Source of the DNA: Actinomycetota bacterium
GTDB lineage: Bacteria > Actinomycetota > Thermoleophilia > Gaiellales > F1-60-MAGs149
Assembly: GCA_016870485.1 (NCBI GenBank)
Contig: VGBM01000002.1
Span: 1 to 64,000 of the forward strand
Reading direction: 5' to 3'
DNA length: 64,000 nt
The notes below the pieces were generated by a model. The model did not search any database, was not told the origin of the DNA, and saw nothing but the letters and a program-made list of their open reading frames with translations. How positions within the stretch are numbered: the stretch's first letter is position 1; every line of letters begins with the position of its first letter. The translations under genes and the position numbers were made by a program. Positions 16,518 through 23,494 of the stretch are shown in pieces.

Positions 16518-17000
16518 ATGGGCTGGACCCCGATCGCGCTGGCGCTCGTGCGGGGCCCCGCGGGCTGCGTCTGGATCGAGCGCGGCCGGCCGCCGTCGGT
16601 CGGCCGCTGGGCGCTGCCGGGCGGGCGCATCGAGGCCGGCGAGGGCCCCGTCGAGGCCGCGCGGCGCGAGCTCGCCGAGGAGACGGGGCTCGTCGCCCGG
16701 GACGGCCTGCTCCTCGCGGTGCTCGAGGAGTCCTTCGAGGACCAGGCGGGCGCCTGGCTCTACGACGTCACCGTGCAGGTGGCGCTCTTCGCCGACCCCG
16801 GCGGGGAGCCGATCGCCGGCGACGGCGTAACGGCCGCGCGCCGCTGCGCCGCGCCGCCCGCCCCCGTGCTCGAGCCCGACGCCCGGCTCGCCCGCCTTGA
16901 GCCCGCGGACGCCCCCCACGCCATCACGGCGCGGATCCGCGTCGAGGGCGACGACCTGCGCGTCCTGGCCTGGGACGGCCCGCCCGGGCCCGTCGGCTAG
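16518..17000 (+). CDS. Nudix hydrolase
   Basis: This 160-residue protein has a full Nudix box, GGRIEAGEGPVEAARRELAEETGL, spanning about residues 35-58, with the REx2EE core that binds Mg2+. Such enzymes hydrolyse nucleoside diphosphates linked to another group; the N-terminal half (LPGGRIEAGE) resembles the ADP-ribose and NUDT type. Substrate not predictable. The start at ATG 16518 lies about 60 bp from the divergent dinG gene, so promoters must sit in that gap. The C-terminal tail beyond residue 100 is Pro/Ala-rich and not conserved. Confidence 0.85.
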   Translation: MGWTPIALALVRGPAGCVWIERGRPPSVGRWALPGGRIEAGEGPVEAARRELAEETGLVARDGLLLAVLEESFEDQAGAWLYDVTVQVALFADPGGEPIAGDGVTAARRCAAPPAPVLEPDARLARLEPADAPHAITARIRVEGDDLRVLAWDGPPGPVG

Positions 17001-17032
17001 CGTACCCCGGTCCCGCCGTCGAAAGGCCGCCC

Positions 17033-17539
17033 CTGCGCCCCACCCTGCGCCGCACGCTGATCCTGTACGCCGTCCTCGCCCTCGGCGCGGTCGGGGGCGC
17101 CGCCGCGACCGCCGCGCTCGTGCGCGCCGGCACGCCCGTGCGCGAGATCCTGGCCCAGACGATGAACCCGCAGGGCGCCGACGGCCGCACGCTCTACCTG
17201 CAGCGCGTCACGATCCCCGCGGACACGCCGCTCGCCGCCCACTTCCACCAGGGCACGCAGATCGCGGCGATCACGAGCGGGCGGCTGCGCTACTACGTCA
17301 TCAAGGGCAAGCCAGTCCGGGTCGTGCGCCCCGACGCCACGGGTGGCGCGCCCGCGTTCGTGCGCGCGTTCAAGCCGGGCGAGACCTACGTGGTCAAGAC
17401 GGGCCAGTCCGTGATCGAGCCGGCCGGCAGCGTCCACGAGGTGCACGCGATGCCGGGCGAGGACGTCGTCACCTACGTCGCCTCGCTCTTCACCAACGGG
17501 GCGCCCCTCTCGGACCCGCACACGGGCGACCACGAGTAG
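17033..17539 (+). CDS. Membrane-anchored or secreted cupin-domain protein
   Basis: The cupin core is clear: HFHQGTQIAAITSGRLRYYV (motif 1, with Gln in place of the usual Glu) and GQSVIEPAGSVHEVHA (motif 2). Upstream in the same frame lies a hydrophobic stretch LILYAVLALGAVGGAAATAALV that reads as an export or membrane anchor. The first standard start, GTG 17120, would lose it. A CTG at 17033 lies 7 bases after GAAAGG and would include it, so I propose a CUG start. Function is unknown; single-domain cupins bind small ligands or metals. A 57-residue zinc-ribbon gene follows 2 bases later. Confidence 0.65.
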   Translation: MRPTLRRTLILYAVLALGAVGGAAATAALVRAGTPVREILAQTMNPQGADGRTLYLQRVTIPADTPLAAHFHQGTQIAAITSGRLRYYVIKGKPVRVVRPDATGGAPAFVRAFKPGETYVVKTGQSVIEPAGSVHEVHAMPGEDVVTYVASLFTNGAPLSDPHTGDHE

Positions 17540-17541
17540 CG

Positions 17542-17715
17542 ATGGACGACGAGCGCCCCCGCTTCTGCCCGTTCTGCGGCGAGCCCGTCGGCCCGTTCTT
17601 CGGGCACCAGGGCGCCGACGACACGACATGGTGCGACCGCTGCCAGGGCTGGTTCCGGGCGGAGCGCGCCGACGACCCCGAGCCGACGCCCCCGCCGGGC
17701 GATCGGCCAGAATAG
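17542..17715 (+). CDS. Small zinc-ribbon protein
   Basis: This 57-residue protein starts at ATG 17542, two bases after the cupin stop. CPFCGEP near residues 9-15 and CDRCQGWF near residues 31-38 form a two-CxxC zinc ribbon. The tail is acidic and Pro-rich. Its function is unknown. Tight spacing to the cupin gene suggests co-transcription. Confidence 0.65.
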   Translation: MDDERPRFCPFCGEPVGPFFGHQGADDTTWCDRCQGWFRAERADDPEPTPPPGDRPE

Positions 17716-17774
17716 GAATGCCGCGCCCCGCGGGGGCGTTCGACTGATGGCAGACGACGAAACGGACGACCGAT

Positions 17775-18740
17775 ATGGCTGACGACGACATCCACGAGAT
17801 CGCGATCATCGGCGGTGGGCCCTCGGGCTACACCGCGGCGCTCTACGCCTCCCGCGCCGACCTCAGCCCGATCGTGATCGAGGGCTATGCGGCCGGCGGC
17901 CAGCTGATGATCACGTCCGAGGTCGACAACTTCCCCGGCTTCCCCGAGGGCATCGTCGGGCCCGAGCTGATGCAGCACATGCGCGCCCAGGCCGAGCGCT
18001 TCGGCGCGCAGTACCGCACCGAGGACGTCACCGCGGTGCGCTTCTCCGACGACCCGCTGGCGTCGCCCCACGAGCTCGACACGATCGGCGGCACGATCCG
18101 CGCCCACGCCGTCGTCGTCGCCACCGGCGCGACGGCCCGCCAGCTCGGCCTCGAGTCCGAGGCGCGCCTGCAGGGCCGCGGCGTGTCGTACTGCGCGGTC
18201 TGCGACGGTGCCTTCTTCCGCGACCACGAGATCGTCGTGGTCGGCGGCGGCGACTCCGCCATGGAGGAGGCCACGTTCCTGACGAAGTTCGCGTCGAAGG
18301 TCACCATCGTCCACCGCCGCGAGGAGTTGCGCGCCTCGAAGGTGATGGTCGAGCGCGCCCGCCAGAACCCGAAAATCGCCTGGGAGCTCGGCTACGTCGT
18401 CGACGAGGTCCTCGGCGACGACGCGGTCACCGGCATCCGCATCCGCGAGACCGACGGCGACGCCACGAAGGAGATCCCCTGCACGGGCTTCTTCGTCGCG
18501 ATCGGCCACGACCCGACCACGGGGCTCTTCCAGGGCCTCCTCGACATGGACGAGAACGGCTACCTCCTGCAGCAGCCGGGCTCGACGGCCACGGCGGTGC
18601 CCGGCGTCTTCGCCGCGGGCGACGTCGCCGACCACGTCTACCGCCAGGCCGTCACGGCCGCCGGCGACGGCTGCCGCGCCGCGCTCGACGCGGAGCGCTG
18701 GCTGACCGCCGCGCGCGAGGCCGCCGCGACGACCGCCTGA
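17775..18740 (+). CDS. trxB: Thioredoxin-disulfide reductase
   Basis: This 321-residue FAD/NADPH flavoprotein reduces thioredoxin in the cytosol. It shows the N-terminal FAD motif IIGGGPSGYTAALYA at about 11-25, the redox-active CAVC at 140-143, the NADPH motif VVVGGGDSAMEEA near 155-167 and the C-terminal GVFAAGDVADHVYRQ FAD segment. Length is normal. ATG 17775 is in a different frame from an upstream ATG at 17747. A zinc-ribbon/PAS gene follows 2 bases after the stop, an unusual partner. No thioredoxin gene is adjacent. Confidence 0.95.
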   Translation: MADDDIHEIAIIGGGPSGYTAALYASRADLSPIVIEGYAAGGQLMITSEVDNFPGFPEGIVGPELMQHMRAQAERFGAQYRTEDVTAVRFSDDPLASPHELDTIGGTIRAHAVVVATGATARQLGLESEARLQGRGVSYCAVCDGAFFRDHEIVVVGGGDSAMEEATFLTKFASKVTIVHRREELRASKVMVERARQNPKIAWELGYVVDEVLGDDAVTGIRIRETDGDATKEIPCTGFFVAIGHDPTTGLFQGLLDMDENGYLLQQPGSTATAVPGVFAAGDVADHVYRQAVTAAGDGCRAALDAERWLTAAREAAATTA

Positions 18741-18742
18741 CG

Positions 18743-19186
18743 GTGCCGTACTTCATCTGCCCCAACTGCCAGCGGCGGTCCTTCGACGAGGACGGCCGCG
18801 AGGGCCTCTCCCACCAGGCCCTGGGCTGCCACGACTGCGGCTTCGGGTTCGTCTTCCAGCTGCTCGAGGACTACTTCCCCGGCGCGGGCGCGGCCTTCAC
18901 CGTCTGCGACGCCCAGGCCCGCGTCCTCGCCGCGGGCCACGGCGTCTTCGAGATGACGGGACGCCGCGAGGACGGCCTGATCGGGCTGGACGTGCGCGAG
19001 GCGCTCGGGCTCGAGTTCGCCGAGGGAGCCGACCCCATCGGCACCGTCCTCGATTGGGGTGTGCGCCGGCTGGAGGTGTCGGCCACCCTCCACCACGCCG
19101 TCGGCCTCGAGAAGCCGGTGGTCTGCGACCTGTTCCCGGCCTACGACGACGACGGCGGCCTCCTGGTCGCCGTCACCCCCGCCTGA
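18743..19186 (+). CDS. Zinc-ribbon and PAS-like domain protein
   Basis: This 147-residue protein starts at GTG 18743, directly after trxB. Its first 35 residues form a zinc ribbon (CPNCQRR, then GCHDCGFGF). It then has a PAS-like sensor pattern: AAFTVCDAQARVLAAGHGVFEMTGRREDGLIGLDVREALGL. Operon position with thioredoxin reductase suggests redox or metal sensing, but that is inference. There is no output domain. The last 46 bases overlap a convergent gene. Confidence 0.75.
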   Translation: MPYFICPNCQRRSFDEDGREGLSHQALGCHDCGFGFVFQLLEDYFPGAGAAFTVCDAQARVLAAGHGVFEMTGRREDGLIGLDVREALGLEFAEGADPIGTVLDWGVRRLEVSATLHHAVGLEKPVVCDLFPAYDDDGGLLVAVTPA

Positions 19187-19470
19187 GTGCGGCCGCGACG
19201 GCCCTCGACGAGGGCCTGCAGGCGGTGCAGCGCGGCGAGGTCGGCCGCCCGCTCGGCGACGGCGCGGCGCGCGGTCTCGCCGGCCTCCGCGTGGGCGAGG
19301 GCGCCGATGCCGCGCAGGCGGTCCGCGTCGTCGCGGGCGAGGCCCGGCGCGAGCTCGTCCTCGAGCTCGGCCCAGGCGAGCCGCAGGCGGGCGTCGGCCA
19401 GGTCGTCGGCGGCGCAGGTCACGAGGCGCGCGAGGCGCTCGGCGTAGAGCTCGAGGTCGAGGCGGTCCAT
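19141..19470 (-). CDS. Hypothetical helical protein
   Basis: This 109-residue frame starts at ATG 19470. It is Ala/Arg/Glu/Leu-rich and helical (MDRLDLELYAERLARLV, LAWAELEDELAPGLARDDADRLRG). I do not recognise it. The last 15 residues are antisense to the PAS-like gene, which lowers confidence in the C-terminus. It sits just downstream of nth on the same strand with about 20 bases between, so it may be the last gene of that operon. Confidence 0.5.
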   Translation of the reverse strand: MDRLDLELYAERLARLVTCAADDLADARLRLAWAELEDELAPGLARDDADRLRGIGALAHAEAGETARRAVAERAADLAALHRLQALVEGRRGRTQAGVTATRRPPSSS

Positions 19471-19490
19471 GCCCCGATCATCGCCGCGCC

Positions 19491-20186
19491 TCAGCCCGCG
19501 GGGACGCGCGGGGGACGCGCGGACCGGCGCGGCACACGCGCGGCGCTGGGACAGAGGTCGGCGATCACGCAGCGGTCGCAGTACGCCCTGCGCGAGGTGC
19601 AGACGGCGCGCCCGTGCGCGATCAGGAGGTGGGTCCAGTCGGTCCACATCCGCCGGGGCAGGAGCGCCATCAGCTGGCGCTCCGCGCGGACGGGGTCGGG
19701 CGTGTCGGTCAGGCCGAGCCGGACCGACAGGCGCGAGGCGTGCGTGTCGACGGCGATGCCCTCCGCGATCCCGTAGGCGTTGCCGAGCACCACGTTGGCC
19801 GTCTTGCGCCCCGCGCCGGGCACGCGCTTGAGCGCGTCCATCGTGCGCGGCACCTCGCCGCCGTGGTCGTGCAGGACCGCCCGGGCGGCGCCGACCAGCG
19901 AGCGCGCCTTGTTGCGGAAGAACCCGGTCGAGCGGATCGCCTCCTCCACGTCGACCTGCCGGGCCCCGGCGAAGGCCTCCGGCGACGGGAAGCGCGCGAA
20001 CAGCCCGGGCGTGACCATGTTCACGCGGTCGTCGGTGCACTGGGCCGAGAGGATCGTGGCCACGAGGAGCTCCCACGGCGACGAGAAGGTCAGCGAGCAG
20101 CGGGCGTCCGGGTACTCGGCCCGAAGGCGCCGGAAGACGGCCCGGGCGCGGGCGTCCGGCGGGCTCGTGCGCGTGACGCGCGGCAT
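19491..20186 (-). CDS. nth: Endonuclease III
   Basis: This 231-residue DNA glycosylase/AP lyase removes oxidised pyrimidines. The helix-hairpin-helix VPGAGRKTANVVLGNAYG holds the catalytic Lys (about 128), and VDTHASRLS holds Asp147. The C-terminal Cys spacing C-x6-C-x2-C-x5-C (CTSRRAYC..C..C) is the 4Fe-4S cluster of this family. Its ATG overlaps the stop of the AddA-like gene, so base-excision and recombination repair genes are translationally coupled here. Confidence 0.95.
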   Translation of the reverse strand: MPRVTRTSPPDARARAVFRRLRAEYPDARCSLTFSSPWELLVATILSAQCTDDRVNMVTPGLFARFPSPEAFAGARQVDVEEAIRSTGFFRNKARSLVGAARAVLHDHGGEVPRTMDALKRVPGAGRKTANVVLGNAYGIAEGIAVDTHASRLSVRLGLTDTPDPVRAERQLMALLPRRMWTDWTHLLIAHGRAVCTSRRAYCDRCVIADLCPSAARVPRRSARPPRVPAG

Positions 20187-23100
20187 CAGCCCCGCCGTCC
20201 AAGCGCCGGGCCGGCGCAGAGCATCCCGAGGGCCGGGCAGCCGGCGCAGGCGGTCTCCGACGGCGTCGGCTCCCACGGCCCGGTCAGCGCCGCGGCCACG
20301 CGGGCCTCGAGGTCCACGCGCAGGCCGTCGCGGTCGGCCGCCGTGAAGGTGCGGGTCGCCATCGCGCCGGCCGCCGCGTCGTCGCCGACCCACTGGAAGC
20401 AGACCTCGACCCGGTCGGCGCCCGACTCGAGCGCGGCGAGCGCGTAGCACCGCTCCTGGACCGCGTAGCCCTCGTCGCGCCGCGCGTCGGGGGTCAACCC
20501 CTTCAGGTCGGCGACCTTGACGTCGCCGATCACGAGCAGGTCGCCGTCCCGCGCCGCGAGGTCGAAGTACCCCGTCACCGTGGCCGGGCCGAGCGCGAGC
20601 AGGAACGGCTGCTCGTGCGCCACCGAGTCGAGCCTGGCGAAGCGCCGCGCGAGCGGCGAGCCCTGCCAGCGCGCGAGCGCGTCGCGCGCCCGGCCGGGGT
20701 CGGCGGGGTCCGCGTCGGAGGGGGCCGCAGCCAAGAGCTCGCCCGGGTCACCGCCGGTCTCGATCGCGCGGTGCACGGCCTTGCCGACCGCCGCGGCGCC
20801 GCCGGCCTCGGCCTTCGGGACGCCGAGCATGCGCTCGACGTGGAACCGGTACGGGCAGCGCGCGTGCAGGTCGAGCCCGGAGTAGCTGAGCCCGGGCGGC
20901 GCCCAGCCGCCGCCGCCGGGCAGGGGCGCGAGCGGCGCGAGCACCGCCCCGGCAGACACGGGCGCCTGGTGCGAGGCCTCGACGTCGAGGAGGAGCTGCG
21001 GCGTGCCGTCGTCGAGGACCAACTCGATCGCGACCTCGCGGACCGCGGGCTCGACCGGCGCGGGGCGCTCCGACGAGGCCACAACGCGGATGCGCGCCGC
21101 GCCGGACTCGACCACGCGCTCGCCGAGCGCGCCGCCGTCGTCGAGGCGGTCCAGGACCCAGGCCAGAGTCGAGCCGCGCTGCGCGCCGCTCCTGGCCGTC
21201 GCCGCGCCGCTCACGATCAGGCGCCGCTCGGCGCGCGTCCAGGCCACGTACGTGGTGCGCAGGGACTCGCGCTCCTCCCCGTCGCGGATGGCGGCGAGGA
21301 GGCCCTCGTGGGCACGCGTGGGCTGGGGATCGCCCGTCGCCGCGGGGACCACCGCGGCCACCGCGCCGTCCGCGGCCACGATCGCCTCGGGCACCTCGGC
21401 CCGCGGGCGCCCGCCGGTGTCGGCCAGCACCACCACGGGGAACTCGAGCCCCTTGGCCTGGTGGATCGTGAGGAGCCGCACGGCGTCGTCGCCCTCGGAG
21501 GCGGTGACGCCGTCCGTGCTGATGTCGGTGTCGAGTCGCCCCGACTCCACCGCCCGCACGAACGCGGGCAGGTCGGGGCCGCGCGCGGCCTCGAAGGCGC
21601 GGGCGACGCGCTCGAGCTTGGCGAGGTTGGCGAGCCGCTCAGGCCCATCGGGCAGGGCGAGGACGGCGAGGTCGTAGCGGGTCTCCTCGATCGCGGCGGC
21701 CACGAGGTCGCCGAGGCCGAGCCGGCCCGCGCGGCCCCGCAGCCGCTCGAGGGCGTCGCGCAGGGCAAGGGCGCGCGCCATGTCGTCGTCGGCGAGCGGG
21801 ACGGAGGCGAGCGCGTCGAGGGCGCCGGACAGCTCCCACGTGACCGCGGCGCGCATCAGCGCGAGCCCGTCGTTCGAGACGCCGGCCATCGGCGAGGCGA
21901 GGCAGGTCGCGAGCGCGTGGTCGTCGTCGCGGTTCCAGAGGACGCGCAGGAGCGCGATCACGTCGAGCACGGACTGGCGCTGCAGGAAGCCGCGGCCCGT
22001 CGAGGAGACGGTCGGGATGCCCGCGTCGCGCAGCGCGTTCTCGAACACCGGCGCGCTCGTGCCGGCCCGGAAGAGCAGCGCGATCCCGCCGTACCCGCAG
22101 ACCCCCGCGTCGACCAGCTCGCGCAGCCGCCCGGCGACCAGGGCGGCCTCGACCGCGCGCCCGTCGTCGAGCTTGTCCCCCACCCCGATCAGGACCTCGA
22201 CGACGGGTCCCGGCTCGACCGGCTCCCGGACGGGGGCCAGCGGGCGGTGCTCGAAGCGGTCGTCGCCGGCGAAGACCTCGTTGACCGCGTCGAGAATCGC
22301 CGGCACGGAGCGGCGGTTGTCGTGCAGCGGGATCAGCTCCGCCGGGTGCGCATCCGTGGCGACGAGCTCGCGCATCCGCCGGAACACCCCGACGTCCGCG
22401 CCGCGGAAGCCGTAGATCGCCTGCTGCTCGTCGCCGACGCAGAGGGTCGGCGTGTCCGGCGTGCGGAGGAGGTCGAGGATCGCCACCTGCAGGCCGTCCG
22501 TGTCCTGGAACTCGTCGACCATCACCTCGCGGAAGCGCTCCTGCAGCGCCGCCCGCACGGCCGGGTGCGCCTCGAGCAGCCGCCGGGTGCGCAGCTGGAG
22601 GTCGTGGAAGTCGAGCGCCCCGGCCTCGTCCTTGACCGCCTCGTAGGCGACCGCGTAGCGGTCGAGCAGGTCCTGCAGCGGCCCGTGCAGCTCGTGCGCC
22701 ACGACGTCCCGCGCGACGCGCTCCACGTCGGCGATCAGGGCGGTGTAGTCGCGCTCGCCCCGCGTGTACTCGGAGAGGTCGGCCAGCTCGACGGGCTCGG
22801 GGTCCCGCGCGAGCAGGTCGAGCAGGTCGAGGGCCGCCCGCCGGCGCTGGACCGCACGGTCAGAGTCGGTGCCCGCCGTCGACATCGCCACGGCCTCATC
22901 GCGCAGCCGCAACGCCCACTCGGCGAGCTCCGCGCGGGTCGAGTCGCCCGTGGGCGCGACCGCGGCGAGGCCGCGCGTGCGCGCGCCCTCGAGCAGCCCC
23001 CCGACGACGCGGCGCAGCTTGCCCTCGCCGTACCCGGTCAGGAGCTCCATCGCGGCGTCGCCGCCCTCCTCCAGGGCGCCGGCGAGGGCGCGGTCGAAGG

Positions 23101-23494
23101 CCGCGTCCCTGAGGAGCGCCGTCTCGACCGCGTCGGCGACGCGCAGCCCCCGCGTCAGGCCCGCCTCGTCGGGGAACTCCGCGAGGATCTTCTGGCAGGT
23201 GGCGTGGATCGTGTCGATCCAGCCGCCCTCGACGAGCGGGATCAGCCGGTCGAGGCCCTCGTGGCGCAGCCGCGCCCGGATCCGCTGGCGCATCTCCCCC
23301 GCGGCGCGCCGCGTGAAGGTGACGGCGAGGACGTTGGCCGGCAGCAGGTTGCGCTCCGTCAGGGCGCGCACGTAGCGCTCGACCAGCACCGTCGTCTTTC
23401 CCGAGCCGGCGCCCGCGTCGACGAAGGCGCCCCCGGGGGCCTCGACCGCTCGGCGCTGGGCCGGGGAGAGGTCGGGCGGCGGCAGGGTGCGCAT
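20186..23494 (-). CDS. addA: AddA-like UvrD-type helicase with C-terminal PD-(D/E)XK nuclease
   Basis: About 1102 residues. N-terminal UvrD/RecB motifs are AGAGSGKTTVLVERY (Walker A, about 28-42), TFTRRAAGEM, VDEFQDTDGLQVAIL and GDEQQAIYGFRGAD; motif VI is in TTYVAWTRAERRLIV. The C-terminal nuclease has GYFDLAARDGDLLVIGDVKV and a QERCYALA segment. A Cys in LHARCPYRF together with CAGC..C near 1083-1093 resembles an iron-sulfur staple. AddAB unwinds and trims double-strand breaks. Start ATG 23494 overlaps the addB stop. Adn-type assignment is the main alternative. Confidence 0.9.
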   Translation of the reverse strand: MRTLPPPDLSPAQRRAVEAPGGAFVDAGAGSGKTTVLVERYVRALTERNLLPANVLAVTFTRRAAGEMRQRIRARLRHEGLDRLIPLVEGGWIDTIHATCQKILAEFPDEAGLTRGLRVADAVETALLRDAAFDRALAGALEEGGDAAMELLTGYGEGKLRRVVGGLLEGARTRGLAAVAPTGDSTRAELAEWALRLRDEAVAMSTAGTDSDRAVQRRRAALDLLDLLARDPEPVELADLSEYTRGERDYTALIADVERVARDVVAHELHGPLQDLLDRYAVAYEAVKDEAGALDFHDLQLRTRRLLEAHPAVRAALQERFREVMVDEFQDTDGLQVAILDLLRTPDTPTLCVGDEQQAIYGFRGADVGVFRRMRELVATDAHPAELIPLHDNRRSVPAILDAVNEVFAGDDRFEHRPLAPVREPVEPGPVVEVLIGVGDKLDDGRAVEAALVAGRLRELVDAGVCGYGGIALLFRAGTSAPVFENALRDAGIPTVSSTGRGFLQRQSVLDVIALLRVLWNRDDDHALATCLASPMAGVSNDGLALMRAAVTWELSGALDALASVPLADDDMARALALRDALERLRGRAGRLGLGDLVAAAIEETRYDLAVLALPDGPERLANLAKLERVARAFEAARGPDLPAFVRAVESGRLDTDISTDGVTASEGDDAVRLLTIHQAKGLEFPVVVLADTGGRPRAEVPEAIVAADGAVAAVVPAATGDPQPTRAHEGLLAAIRDGEERESLRTTYVAWTRAERRLIVSGAATARSGAQRGSTLAWVLDRLDDGGALGERVVESGAARIRVVASSERPAPVEPAVREVAIELVLDDGTPQLLLDVEASHQAPVSAGAVLAPLAPLPGGGGWAPPGLSYSGLDLHARCPYRFHVERMLGVPKAEAGGAAAVGKAVHRAIETGGDPGELLAAAPSDADPADPGRARDALARWQGSPLARRFARLDSVAHEQPFLLALGPATVTGYFDLAARDGDLLVIGDVKVADLKGLTPDARRDEGYAVQERCYALAALESGADRVEVCFQWVGDDAAAGAMATRTFTAADRDGLRVDLEARVAAALTGPWEPTPSETACAGCPALGMLCAGPALGRRG

